Assembly (NCBI GenBank): GCA_022825065.1
Contig: JAJDYR010000030.1
Location: forward strand, 1 to 64,000
Direction: 5' to 3'
DNA from: a bacterium
Lineage (GTDB): Bacteria > UBA8248
DNA: 64,000 nucleotides
The translations under genes were made by a program, and so were the position numbers. Every line of letters starts with the position of its first letter. Position 1 is the stretch's first letter. Below, piece by piece: positions 34,734 through 42,932 of this stretch. Below the pieces are notes generated by a model. That model saw nothing but the letters and a program-made list of their open reading frames with translations, made no database searches and was not told the origin of the DNA.

Positions 34734-35150
34734 CTAGTCAGTCTTTTCCGGCGCGTCGTCGCCCAGGAGGATCACCTGGGCCACCGCCAACTCCAGCGTA
34801 TGGCTCATCGAAACGGTGGATTGGGTGATCTTCTTTCGCGCGCTCATGCGCTCCATCGAACCGCTCAGTTTGAGCGTCGGCTTGCCGGAGGCCGCCGATT
34901 CCACCTCGATCTCGCGCAGGCGGCCCCGGCCGCCCAGCCCGCCCGGCTCGGAAACGCCGAGTCCGAAGGCCTTGAGGCAGGCTTCTTTCGCCGCGAAGCG
35001 GGCCGCGAAATGGGGATAGGGGTTCCGGCGCTTCAGGCAATACGCCCGCTCGGCTTCGGTGAACACGTCCTCGCCGAACGCCTCGTGACGCTCGTAGGCC
35101 TCTTTCAGCCGCGCCACCTCCACCAAATCCACCCCCTGGTACAGACGCAT
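34734..35150 (-). CDS. acpS: Holo-ACP synthase (phosphopantetheinyl transferase)
   Basis: This 138-residue AcpS-type PPTase has GVDLVEV with the Mg-binding Asp8 and FAAKEACLKAFGLGV with the conserved KEA. It transfers 4'-phosphopantetheine to the ACP Ser, presumably including the ACP encoded upstream in this cluster. ATG at 35150 has GGGAG nine bases upstream. It could also be the only AcpS of the cell. Confidence 0.92.
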   Translation of the reverse strand: MRLYQGVDLVEVARLKEAYERHEAFGEDVFTEAERAYCLKRRNPYPHFAARFAAKEACLKAFGLGVSEPGGLGGRGRLREIEVESAASGKPTLKLSGSMERMSARKKITQSTVSMSHTLELAVAQVILLGDDAPEKTD

Positions 35151-35168
35151 CAAAACAATCTCCCGCGC

Positions 35169-35921
35169 TCAGCCGGTGAGCAGGCCGCCGTCCACGGCTA
35201 TCGCCTGGCCGTTGATGTAATCCGATTCCGCGGAAGCCAGGAACACCACGAGCCTGGCCACGTCCTCGGGTTCGCCGAAGCGGCCCGCCGGTATGCGCCC
35301 CATAATCACGTCGCCGCCCTTCTCGCGCACGCGCTCGCTCATGTCGGTGACGATCATGCCCGGCAAAATCGTGTTGAACTGGATGCCCCGCTTCCCCATC
35401 TCCGCCGCGCAGGCCCTCATGAAGGCGATGATGCCCGCCTTGGCGGAGGCGTAGTTCGTCTGCCCGGCCCCGCCCGAAACCCCCATGACGGAGGAGATGC
35501 TGATCACCTTGCCGGATCGCTTTCTGAGCATGATCTCGCCCGCCGCCTTCGTGCAGTGGTAAGCGCCGTCCAGGCTCACGCCGAGCACCTTGCGCCAGCC
35601 TGCGGGCTTCATGGTGAGCAGCAAGCCGTCCTGTATCACGCCCGCGTTGTTCACCAGGATGTCGAGCGTGCCGAAATCCGCCTTCACCCGCTCGAACATC
35701 GCCGATACGTCCTCGAAAGAGGAAACGTCGGCCTGATAGGTATTCGCCTGCCCGCCGGCCGCTTCGATCTCCTGTCTCACCTCCTCGGCGGCCTCCGCCG
35801 AGCGGCTGTAGTTGACCGCCACGGAAGCCCCTGCCTCGGCCAGGGCCGTACAGCAGGCGCGCCCGATGCCCCGCCCGCCCCCGGTCACCAGCGCGATTTT
35901 TCCGCTCAAATCGATTTTCAT
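35169..35921 (-). CDS. fabG: 3-oxoacyl-ACP reductase (FabG type)
   Basis: This 250-residue SDR enzyme reduces 3-oxoacyl-ACP with NADPH. It has TGGGRGIGRACC in the cofactor loop, NNAGV, a Ser in SISSVMGVSGG, YASAKAG with the catalytic Tyr and Lys, and a C-terminus NGQAIAVDGGLLTG. It lies between KS3 and acpS in the cluster. Confidence 0.92.
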   Translation of the reverse strand: MKIDLSGKIALVTGGGRGIGRACCTALAEAGASVAVNYSRSAEAAEEVRQEIEAAGGQANTYQADVSSFEDVSAMFERVKADFGTLDILVNNAGVIQDGLLLTMKPAGWRKVLGVSLDGAYHCTKAAGEIMLRKRSGKVISISSVMGVSGGAGQTNYASAKAGIIAFMRACAAEMGKRGIQFNTILPGMIVTDMSERVREKGGDVIMGRIPAGRFGEPEDVARLVVFLASAESDYINGQAIAVDGGLLTG

Positions 35922-35938
35922 TCCGTATCACCCCTCAT

Positions 35939-37204
35939 CTAGGCCGCCTTTCTCACAAGCAAGGTGGCGTTTTGCCCGCCGAAACCAAAGGAATTCGTGA
36001 TGGCGGCGGGTACGGGCATCTCCCTCGCCCCCCCGGCCACGTAGTCGAGATCGCACTTCGGGTCCGGGTTCTCAAGGCACGTCGTAGGATGCACGATGTC
36101 GCGCGCGACGCTCAAGGCCGTGAAGATGAACTCGGGCGCGCCGCAGGCGGCGATGAGATGCCCTATCATGGATTTGGACGAACTCACCGCCAGCGAATCC
36201 GCCCGCGCGCCGAACACCTCACGAATCGCCCTGGTCTCGACCGGATCGTTCAGCTTCGTGCCCGTGCCGTGCGCGTTGACGTAGGCGACATCATCAGGAG
36301 CCAGGCCCGCATCCTCCATCGCTCCGCTCATCGAGCGAACGGCGCCCCGCCCCGCCGGGTGCGGCGCCGTCACCTGATGGGCGTCCATGCTCGCGCTGTA
36401 GCCCGACAAAGCGGCGTAGGGCGCAGCGCCGCGCGCGCGCGCATGGTCTTGTGATTCCAGAACCACCACGCCCGCCCCTTCGCCCACGGCGAGGCCGGAG
36501 CGTCTTCTGTCGAACGGGCGGCAAATCGGGTCTTTCGATTTGGAAGCGGCGCCCAGCAGGAGGAATATGGCCATCCCGACGGGGTGGATCATCGAATCGG
36601 CCCCGCCGCAAAGAACCACGTCCGCCTCGCCCCTTCGGATCATGCGCATCCCGAGACCTATCGCCTGACCCGCCGCCGCGCAGGCGGAGGTGATGGTGCC
36701 TGTGGGGCCGGCGAGCTCGAACCACTCCGCCATCAATGAGGTCGCCCGCTCGGGTGGGTTGTTGAAGTAGCCGGAGGCCTGCGTCATCTCGAGTTCTCTG
36801 GCGAAGCGGGCGGCGTCGAAGCCGTTTTCAGGGTCCGCCCAGGCGGCGAAATCCTCCAGCCGGTAGCTGCTCAACCCGGTCCCCATCACCACGCCCGCGC
36901 GTTCGGACGTGTAATCGCCGGGGCGCATTCCGGCGTCCGTCATCGCGTTCTGCGCGGCGTCGAGCGCGAACAACACCCTGCGCTCCCCCTCGCCTGCGTA
37001 TTCCTCGGGCAGCCTCTCCCTGATGGCGCGGAGCGTTTCTTCCGAAACCTCTCCCGCTCCGGCGACGGGCAGCGCCTTCGCGTCGAAAGACGTGATCGGC
37101 GAGAGGCCCGATTCGCCGGCCAGCGCCCGCCGCCAGCAAGTCTCCACGTCGGCGCCCAGGGAAGTCACCATGCCGAGACCGGTGATGAACACCCCCGCGC
37201 TCAT
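35939..37204 (-). CDS. Beta-ketoacyl-ACP synthase II-like, cluster KS3
   Basis: This 421-residue FabF-type ketosynthase has an intact triad: Cys175 in ITSACAAAGQ, His in NAHGTGTKLND and His in SKSMIGHLIAACG. The C-terminus is NSFGFGGQNATLL. Length matches FabF. The ATG at 37204 overlaps the stop of the preceding hotdog gene by 4 bp, and the longer upstream reading frame is rejected on that basis. Confidence 0.93.
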   Translation of the reverse strand: MSAGVFITGLGMVTSLGADVETCWRRALAGESGLSPITSFDAKALPVAGAGEVSEETLRAIRERLPEEYAGEGERRVLFALDAAQNAMTDAGMRPGDYTSERAGVVMGTGLSSYRLEDFAAWADPENGFDAARFARELEMTQASGYFNNPPERATSLMAEWFELAGPTGTITSACAAAGQAIGLGMRMIRRGEADVVLCGGADSMIHPVGMAIFLLLGAASKSKDPICRPFDRRRSGLAVGEGAGVVVLESQDHARARGAAPYAALSGYSASMDAHQVTAPHPAGRGAVRSMSGAMEDAGLAPDDVAYVNAHGTGTKLNDPVETRAIREVFGARADSLAVSSSKSMIGHLIAACGAPEFIFTALSVARDIVHPTTCLENPDPKCDLDYVAGGAREMPVPAAITNSFGFGGQNATLLVRKAA

Positions 37205-37653
37205 GCCGTCTCCTCGAACGCCAGCCAGCCGTAGCTCCTGAAGCGCTCTTTCAGGCTTTCGGGATCGTCGTTGGGAAAGTGGGGATACACGAACCGCTCG
37301 GCCCTGGCCACCGCGACGCCGTCTTTTTCGATTCGCGCGCGGCACAGGCTCGCCCGTTCGTTCGTATCGATTATCTCGCCATGAATCTCAACGGAGAGGC
37401 CCGGGCGCAGGTCGCTCGCCACCTCCACGTCGTCGATGAGCGAGATGACGCACGAAGTCTTGAAATCATGGGTGCAGACCACGAGCCACCCCGTAATCTG
37501 CGCCATCGCCTCGATGAGAACCGAGCCGGGCACGCGGGGGGCGCGGCTGAAATGGCCGTTCAGGTACGCTTCCGAGAGCGGAAACGTCTTGACCCCCACA
37601 ATGCGCTCGCCGCGCACCACCTCCTTGATCTGATCGAAAAAGAGAAACCGCAA
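37201..37653 (-). CDS. FabZ/FabA-like dehydratase, cluster hotdog 1
   Basis: This 150-residue hotdog protein has NGHFSRAPRVPGSVLIEAM: His34 and Glu48 keep FabZ spacing. It is clearly paralogous to the gene at 34269-34721 but diverged, suggesting distinct chain-length preference. The start is TTG with GGGAG nine bases upstream. It is coupled by ATGA overlap to KS3 and lies 15 bp after the Cys-less ketosynthase. Confidence 0.85.
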   Translation of the reverse strand: MRFLFFDQIKEVVRGERIVGVKTFPLSEAYLNGHFSRAPRVPGSVLIEAMAQITGWLVVCTHDFKTSCVISLIDDVEVASDLRPGLSVEIHGEIIDTNERASLCRARIEKDGVAVARAERFVYPHFPNDDPESLKERFRSYGWLAFEETA

Positions 37654-37668
37654 TTTCCCGTTCTCCCG

Positions 37669-38859
37669 TCAAGCTTGTTTTCCCACCACCAGCCCTGAGC
37701 ATACGCCGTCGAAGCCCTGGAGAAGCACGAGCGCGTTTTCAGGCTCATCCCGCCCGGAACCGCCCGCCGCGTCACGGAACAACCCGCCCGCCGCTGCGGG
37801 AGGTGCGGGCGGCGCGCCTTCGGCTAGCGCTTTCATCGCCATGATCAAGTCCAGCGCCGGGCTTCCCCCCCAAAGGTGGCCGAATACGCCCTTCGTCGCA
37901 AGCCCCCAAGGTTTGTGATCCCCGAAAACGGCGGAAACCGCTTCCGCCTCCGCGCCATCCGCCCCGGGTTCGCCTTCTCCATGAATCACGAGGAGGTCTA
38001 CATCATCGGGCTCGAGACCAGCACTTGTGAGCGCTCCCCGGGCCGATTCCTGAACCGCGCGCGCGAGGCCGCCTCTTTTTTCGAGTGCGCGGACAGAGCA
38101 ATGCCCCTTGAGCCAGCCAAGAACATCAGATGGGCCTGCATCCCCAGGCTCCTCAAAGCGAATCACGCCCGCTCCCTCGCCCAGCCCCCCGGCCCGGGGC
38201 CAGATACCGCCCCGCTGCGCACGGGCCAGCATCCGGGCGGAAATCACCCCGCTCACACCGGCGCAAAGAGCGTGCTTCGCCTTGCCCGCCCCCACGGAAT
38301 CCGCCGCCTCGCAGACGGCGCGCGCCGTCGCCTCCGGACCCGCGCTGAATACGGCGTTCTCGCCGCGCCACCCCTGCTGAATCGCCGCCTGGCTGAAACC
38401 TATCGCGTTCAACAACCCGAGCGGCCAAAGTGGGGGGATGGCGTCCATCCCCTCGCTGAAGAAATGCCCGAGGTCCACACGGCCATCCGATTCCCTCACC
38501 GCGCCCACCAAATCGTCTTTTCCCGGATCGACCGAGTCCATGCCTGCGAAAAAGGCGATTTCTTCTTCCTCTACCGCCGGGGCGGCGGGGGCTTCAGCCG
38601 CCACATCGTGAATCGCCGCCAGGAGCATGTGGGTGTGGTGGCCCATGATTCTCGCCGCGCGGCGATCCGCGCCGATGGATTTGGGGTCGATCCGCGCGCA
38701 CCGCGCCGTTTCGATGGGGGGAAAACCGGAGAGTTCGGGGTCGGCATCCAAAGCAAGGAGGGAGCGGCCCGCGCAAAGCGCCTTCCAGGCGGGTTCGACG
38801 CCTCGCCCCGCCGCCGTTACCAGGCCGACGCCGGTGATCGGAATGGGCGAAAAATTCAC
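37669..38859 (-). CDS. Ketosynthase homologue lacking the catalytic Cys (chain-length-factor-like), cluster KS2
   Basis: This 396-residue thiolase-fold protein begins at a GTG that overlaps the stop of KS1. It aligns with FabF over its length, but the nucleophile motif SAC is SAG (AVFSAGPEATA), so Cys is Gly174. A His is kept in VIHGEGEPGAD and another in GVFGHLWGG. Loss of Cys next to an intact KS is typical of KS/CLF heterodimers in type II polyketide and aryl-polyene systems, where the partner sets chain length. By inference it pairs with KS1. Confidence 0.82.
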   Translation of the reverse strand: MNFSPIPITGVGLVTAAGRGVEPAWKALCAGRSLLALDADPELSGFPPIETARCARIDPKSIGADRRAARIMGHHTHMLLAAIHDVAAEAPAAPAVEEEEIAFFAGMDSVDPGKDDLVGAVRESDGRVDLGHFFSEGMDAIPPLWPLGLLNAIGFSQAAIQQGWRGENAVFSAGPEATARAVCEAADSVGAGKAKHALCAGVSGVISARMLARAQRGGIWPRAGGLGEGAGVIRFEEPGDAGPSDVLGWLKGHCSVRALEKRGGLARAVQESARGALTSAGLEPDDVDLLVIHGEGEPGADGAEAEAVSAVFGDHKPWGLATKGVFGHLWGGSPALDLIMAMKALAEGAPPAPPAAAGGLFRDAAGGSGRDEPENALVLLQGFDGVCSGLVVGKQA

Positions 38860-40166
38860 GCGATCCCGGGACCGCCCAGGCAAAGACAGGCGTTCTGCCC
38901 GCCGAAACCGAAACTGTTGGAGAGAGCCACGCGGTGCGCCTGCGCCCTCGTCTCGTTGGGCACGTAGTCGAGGTCGCACTTGGGGTCGCGGTTCTGATAG
39001 TTGATGGTCGGCAGCATCTCCGAGCGGCGCATCCCTTCCACGGCCAGAATCGCCTCGACGGCCCCGGCCGCGCCGATGGTGTGGCCGATCATGGATTTAT
39101 TCGAACTGACGGGTACCTTCTCCGCGTGGGCGCCGAACACCTCCTTGATGGCCCTGGTTTCGGTGGAATCGTTCTTGGGCGTCGAGGTGCCGTGCGCGTT
39201 GATGTATTCGACGGCATCGGGCGCGAGCCGTGCGTCCTCGATCGCCTTTTTCATGGCGAACACCGCGCCCAGACCCTTCGGGTGCATGTCGGTGATGCGA
39301 AACGCATCCGAGGAATCGCCGTAGCCGAGCACTTCGCCGAGGACCTCGGCGCCCCGGGCGCGCGCGTGTTCGTAGCTCTCGAGTATCATCGCGCCCGCGC
39401 CTTCGGACATCACGAAGCCGTTCCGCCTCCTGTCGAAAGGACGAGACGCGCTCTGCGGGGTCTCGTAGCGCTCCACGAGCGCGGTGAGCAGGACGAAGCC
39501 GAGAAACCCCACGTACGTGATGGGCGCCTCGCAGCCGCCCGCCACCATGACGTCGGCCTTCGCGTCGCGGATGAGGCGCACCGATTCGCCGATCGCCTGC
39601 GCCCCCGCCGCGCAGGCCGAACAGATGGAAACCATGGGACCCCGGCAGTCGAAATCCAAGGCGACGACCGAGGTCGCCACGTCGGATTTTCTTCTGAAAA
39701 ACGTCATCAGATCGTAAACGCCGCGGCTTTTGAGTCCCTCGATATCCCATCCGCCCTGCAAGGGATCGCTACCTTCCGGCTTCCAGTAGGGAAAGATACG
39801 GAGCAACTCTTCGACATCGGGGTGGTCGCCGTGGGAGCCGAGCGCGACGCCGATTCGCTTACGCTCTGAAATATCACCCAAGCGCGCCGTCTGCGCCGCC
39901 TGGGATACGGCCACGCGCATCATCCGCACGCCCCGGGTGGAGAATTTATCGAGCCTGCGCCCCGCACCGTTCTCCTGCGAGGCGATCCATTCGTCGTCCA
40001 CCTCGCCGGCGATCCGGCAGGGAAGTTTATCGGGGTCGAAGCGCCGCACCACGTCGATTCCCGAGCGCCCCTCGCGCGCGGCGTCGAACGTGGAGGCGAC
40101 GTCCCCGCCCAGGGGCGTCATCGCCCCGTATCCGGTGATCACGACCCGCCTGTCGTTACCGGCCAT
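38856..40166 (-). CDS. Beta-ketoacyl-ACP synthase II-like, cluster KS1
   Basis: This 436-residue FabF-type enzyme has Cys185 in ICSACAAGAQAIG, His in NAHGTSTPKND and His in NKSMIGHTIGAAG. The C-terminus is SNSFGFGGQNACL. An insertion near 110-160 (HPDVEELLRIFPYWKPEG) contains aromatic residues and lines the region that shapes the acyl pocket in related enzymes. Its stop overlaps the GTG of the Cys-less homologue, supporting a heterodimer. Confidence 0.92.
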   Translation of the reverse strand: MAGNDRRVVITGYGAMTPLGGDVASTFDAAREGRSGIDVVRRFDPDKLPCRIAGEVDDEWIASQENGAGRRLDKFSTRGVRMMRVAVSQAAQTARLGDISERKRIGVALGSHGDHPDVEELLRIFPYWKPEGSDPLQGGWDIEGLKSRGVYDLMTFFRRKSDVATSVVALDFDCRGPMVSICSACAAGAQAIGESVRLIRDAKADVMVAGGCEAPITYVGFLGFVLLTALVERYETPQSASRPFDRRRNGFVMSEGAGAMILESYEHARARGAEVLGEVLGYGDSSDAFRITDMHPKGLGAVFAMKKAIEDARLAPDAVEYINAHGTSTPKNDSTETRAIKEVFGAHAEKVPVSSNKSMIGHTIGAAGAVEAILAVEGMRRSEMLPTINYQNRDPKCDLDYVPNETRAQAHRVALSNSFGFGGQNACLCLGGPGIA

Positions 40167-40210
40167 TCACATGTTCTCCCGGTAAAACGGCTTGAATGAA
40201 GCCTGCGGCC

Positions 40211-40774
40211 TCAGGAGGAGAAGAGGCCCCTTTCCTCTTGCACCCGGTTCAGCCAGTTCTGGACCACGTCGTCGCCGCTGGGCAAAGCGGCGGGCTCGTT
40301 CGTCTGCGCGCATACGATGCGCGTCCCGTCCTCGGCCTTCCAGTCCGCCCCCGCCGGGCTCTTCTCGGGCAGGCAGTCCAGCACGTCGCGCACCGCGCCC
40401 GCCAGCGTCTTCGGCGTGACGAGGGCCGGAAGCTCATCCACGGGGATGCCGGGCTCGAGATCCGCAGCGGCTTCGTTCAAGCGCAGCTTCAAGACCTCGA
40501 CACCCGTTTCCGTCACCTCGCTCTCCTCGTCGATGGCCACGCCTTCGCCGAACATCTCCTCCACGTGCTCCAGGACGAAATTACGCGCCATCTTGATGCC
40601 GAACACCTGTTCGAGGCGAAAGTTCACGTCCAGGAAATCGAGCGACAGGACGCCCAGGTCATCCACCAGGGAGCTGTCCGGCTCGATAGTTTCCTCGTCG
40701 ATTCCCGTGGTGTGGGCGATCGCCTTTTTCACCTCTTCCAAAATCGTATCGTCTGATACCAGGTTTTGCGACAT
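40211..40774 (-). CDS. AcpXL-like acyl carrier protein with about 105-residue C-terminal extension
   Basis: This 187-residue protein has an ACP domain in residues 1-80. The phosphopantetheine Ser44 lies in DDLGVLSLDFLDVNFRLEQ, close to the rhizobial AcpXL pattern (D-SLDFLDI-F-ID--FGIK); FGIKM follows here too. Ordinary ACPs are about 80 residues. The remaining residues (about 82-187) have no recognised domain, and ACP-type acidity continues. It precedes KS1 by 44 bp. It probably carries the growing chain for this cluster. Confidence 0.82.
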   Translation of the reverse strand: MSQNLVSDDTILEEVKKAIAHTTGIDEETIEPDSSLVDDLGVLSLDFLDVNFRLEQVFGIKMARNFVLEHVEEMFGEGVAIDEESEVTETGVEVLKLRLNEAAADLEPGIPVDELPALVTPKTLAGAVRDVLDCLPEKSPAGADWKAEDGTRIVCAQTNEPAALPSGDDVVQNWLNRVQEERGLFSS

Positions 40775-40908
40775 GGCTGTCCTCTGTAACGATCAAGCGC
40801 GGCCCGTCCCCGTGTATGGAAGCATGAAGACATTCCCCACGCATCCAAGCGTATACAACCAAGGAGGGGAGCGAAAATCAACCTTCCCCCGAACAATCAT
40901 GCTCTATT

Positions 40909-41694
40909 TCATTTTCCCGGCGGGCGGCCAGTTTGGTTACTGAGTCCCCTGTCCACCACCAGGGTCTGCCCCCGAATGGAGGCAGCGCCCGCGCCGGCGA
41001 GAAAATAGACGGATTCGGCCACTTCTTCCGGCGTTACGAAATAACGCTCCGGCAAATCCGCCAGTTCCGGTTGAATCATGCGCAGCATCTTGTACGAATC
41101 CGTCTTCACCGGCCCCGCGCAGACGGCGTTGACCGACACGCCTCTCTCATCGAAACTTTCCGCCCAATGCCTGACCGCCGCCTCCATGGCCGCCTTCATG
41201 GGCCCGAGTGAATATTCGGGAATATAGAAACGGCTGCCCAGACTCGAGATGAACACGACGGCCCCGCCCCGGCGCGAGAGCAGCGGGAGCGCCTCCTGAA
41301 GGCAGAAGACGTTGCCCAGAAAATTCGTCTCCACCAGGAGCCTGAGGTCGCGCTCCAACAGCTTTTCCCACGGCTTGAAGGGCGCGCGGGCAGCGTTCAG
41401 GACGAGCACGTCGAGCCGCCCGAACTCCGCTTCCACCTGCGCGAACATGGTCTTGACGGCGTCTTTTTTCGATATGTCCGCAAGGATGGCGACCGCCCGT
41501 CCACCACCGGCTTCGGCCTCGCGGCAAAGCTCGTCCGCCATCCGGGCGGAGCGGCCCTTCCCGTCCCGGTGGTTCAAGGCCAGATGCGCGCCCGCTCTCG
41601 CGAAGCGCCTCGCAATGGCGGCGCCGATGCCGCGCGAGGCGCCCGTCACCAGGACCACCTTGTCCTTCATGTCCGCCGGTTCCGGCGCATTCAT
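40909..41694 (-). CDS. SDR enzyme, FabL-like enoyl-ACP reductase
   Basis: This 261-residue SDR has TGASRGIGAAIARRF at the cofactor loop. FISSLGSRFYIPEYS, VNAVCAGPVKTDSYK and ASIRGQTLVVDRG closely match Bacillus FabL (enoyl-ACP reductase III). The Tyr-Lys spacing differs slightly from FabL (Y-x5-K, one residue shorter). If it is an enoyl reductase, the cluster can make saturated chains. It is first in the minus-strand cluster, 134 bp ahead of the ACP gene. A ketoreductase role is the alternative. Confidence 0.75.
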   Translation of the reverse strand: MNAPEPADMKDKVVLVTGASRGIGAAIARRFARAGAHLALNHRDGKGRSARMADELCREAEAGGGRAVAILADISKKDAVKTMFAQVEAEFGRLDVLVLNAARAPFKPWEKLLERDLRLLVETNFLGNVFCLQEALPLLSRRGGAVVFISSLGSRFYIPEYSLGPMKAAMEAAVRHWAESFDERGVSVNAVCAGPVKTDSYKMLRMIQPELADLPERYFVTPEEVAESVYFLAGAGAASIRGQTLVVDRGLSNQTGRPPGK

Positions 41695-41871
41695 GGCTCA
41701 TCCCTCAGGCGAAAACGCATTCGGCCCGCTCCTCTACCTGTACTTCTCCGCCCCGGAAGAAGGAATATCGCCTCCCCCTGCCGGAAAGCGCCGCAGGCTC
41801 ACGGGCTGAAAATTTATATCCCACGGGCGCGCCTCCATCAAACGCCGCCCGGGAAACCACGAAATAAAGGA

Positions 41872-41900
41872 TTGAATCCCCACCCGAGACCTCATACAAT
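41872..41900 (+). promoter_or_regulatory. Candidate promoter of the PAC2 gene
   Basis: TTGAAT (41872-41877), 17 bp, TACAAT (41895-41900). The predicted leader is about 47 bases. It lies in the 259-bp gap between divergent genes. Confidence 0.65.
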
Positions 41901-41953
41901 GCCTATCTTCCTTTTACTTAAGAGTCATAAAGCGGCCCAGGGGGGACAATCAA

Positions 41954-42841
41954 ATGGAACATCTCGATATCCAGGAAACGCCGAAGCTGAGAGACCCCGC
42001 TTTACTCATGGCTTTCGCGGGCTGGAACGACGCCAGCAGCTCCGCCACGACCGCCGCAAGCTTCATCACGGAGAAAATGGGAGGGTCGGAATTCGCACGA
42101 ATCGACTCCGACCCGTTCTACAATTTTCAGGACATGCGGCCCCACGTCAGCCTCGATGAGGACAGCCGCCGAAAGATCACCTGGCCCTCGAACACGTTCT
42201 ACGCATGCGAGACGCCGAACCTCGAACACGACGTGGTGGTGTTCCTGGGCGTAGAGCCTCATCTGCAATGGGGACGCTTCTCCAAAATCATTCTATCCAT
42301 GGTGCGCGAATGCCGGGTGAGGATGGCCGTGACGGTGGGCGCCCTGCTCGCCGACGTCTACCACCGGAGCCGCGTCCGGATCACCGGAACCTCCACGAAC
42401 CCCGATCTGGCCTCTCAACTGGGCCTCAAGCCCTCGCGCTATGAGGGCCCCACCGGAATCGTCGGCGTGCTGAACAATCTGTTCCGGGACGAGAACCTGC
42501 CCGCCGTGAGCGTCTGGGCGAACGTGCCCCACTACGTGAACGTGACGCCCAACCCGAAAGCGGCGCTCGCCCTCGTGGAGCGGCTCAGCGAGTTTCTCTC
42601 CTATCCCCTCAATCTCTCCGAACTCGAGGCGGGCGCGCATGAATTCGAAGAGAAGGTCGATGAAGCGCTGGAGAAAAACAAGTCGGTGCGAGACTACGTG
42701 GAGCAGCTCAAGCTCAGAGACGACGGCTTCGATGAAGAACCCCAGCCGGGCGAGCTTCCCTCGGGAGATGATCTGGCCAGGGAACTGGAGCGCTTCCTGA
42801 GAAACCGGGGCGCCGATGAGGATGCGCCCGAGGAGAACTAG
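41954..42841 (+). CDS. PAC2 family protein
   Basis: This 295-residue protein is of the PAC2 (proteasome assembly chaperone 2-like) family: LLMAFAGWNDASSSATTAAS near the start, VVVFLGVEPHLQW, VGALLADVYHRSRVRITGTS and YEGPTGIVGVLNNLF. The C-terminal 80 residues are acidic and probably disordered (ending DEDAPEEN). Bacterial PAC2 proteins are common in actinobacteria and other proteasome or Pup-like lineages, but no proteasome genes are in the window. The exact role is unknown. Confidence 0.88.
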   Translation: MEHLDIQETPKLRDPALLMAFAGWNDASSSATTAASFITEKMGGSEFARIDSDPFYNFQDMRPHVSLDEDSRRKITWPSNTFYACETPNLEHDVVVFLGVEPHLQWGRFSKIILSMVRECRVRMAVTVGALLADVYHRSRVRITGTSTNPDLASQLGLKPSRYEGPTGIVGVLNNLFRDENLPAVSVWANVPHYVNVTPNPKAALALVERLSEFLSYPLNLSELEAGAHEFEEKVDEALEKNKSVRDYVEQLKLRDDGFDEEPQPGELPSGDDLARELERFLRNRGADEDAPEEN

Positions 42842-42932
42842 CAACACGTTTCAGCCCGATACGGGCGTTACCACGAGCCACCGCCATGAAAACACGGGGC
42901 TGCGCCGATTCGGCTCCCGATGCCGAACGCGC

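Noticed and set aside
32958..41694. Aryl-polyene pigment cluster
   Set aside because: No ammonia-lyase, thioesterase, AMP-ligase or glycosyltransferase genes typical of such clusters are present, and a FabL-like enoyl reductase is. The KS/CLF-like pair alone does not suffice.
42842..42890. Terminator after the PAC2 gene
   Set aside because: GCCCG-ATA-CGGGC is a short stem without a T-run, so the support is too weak.
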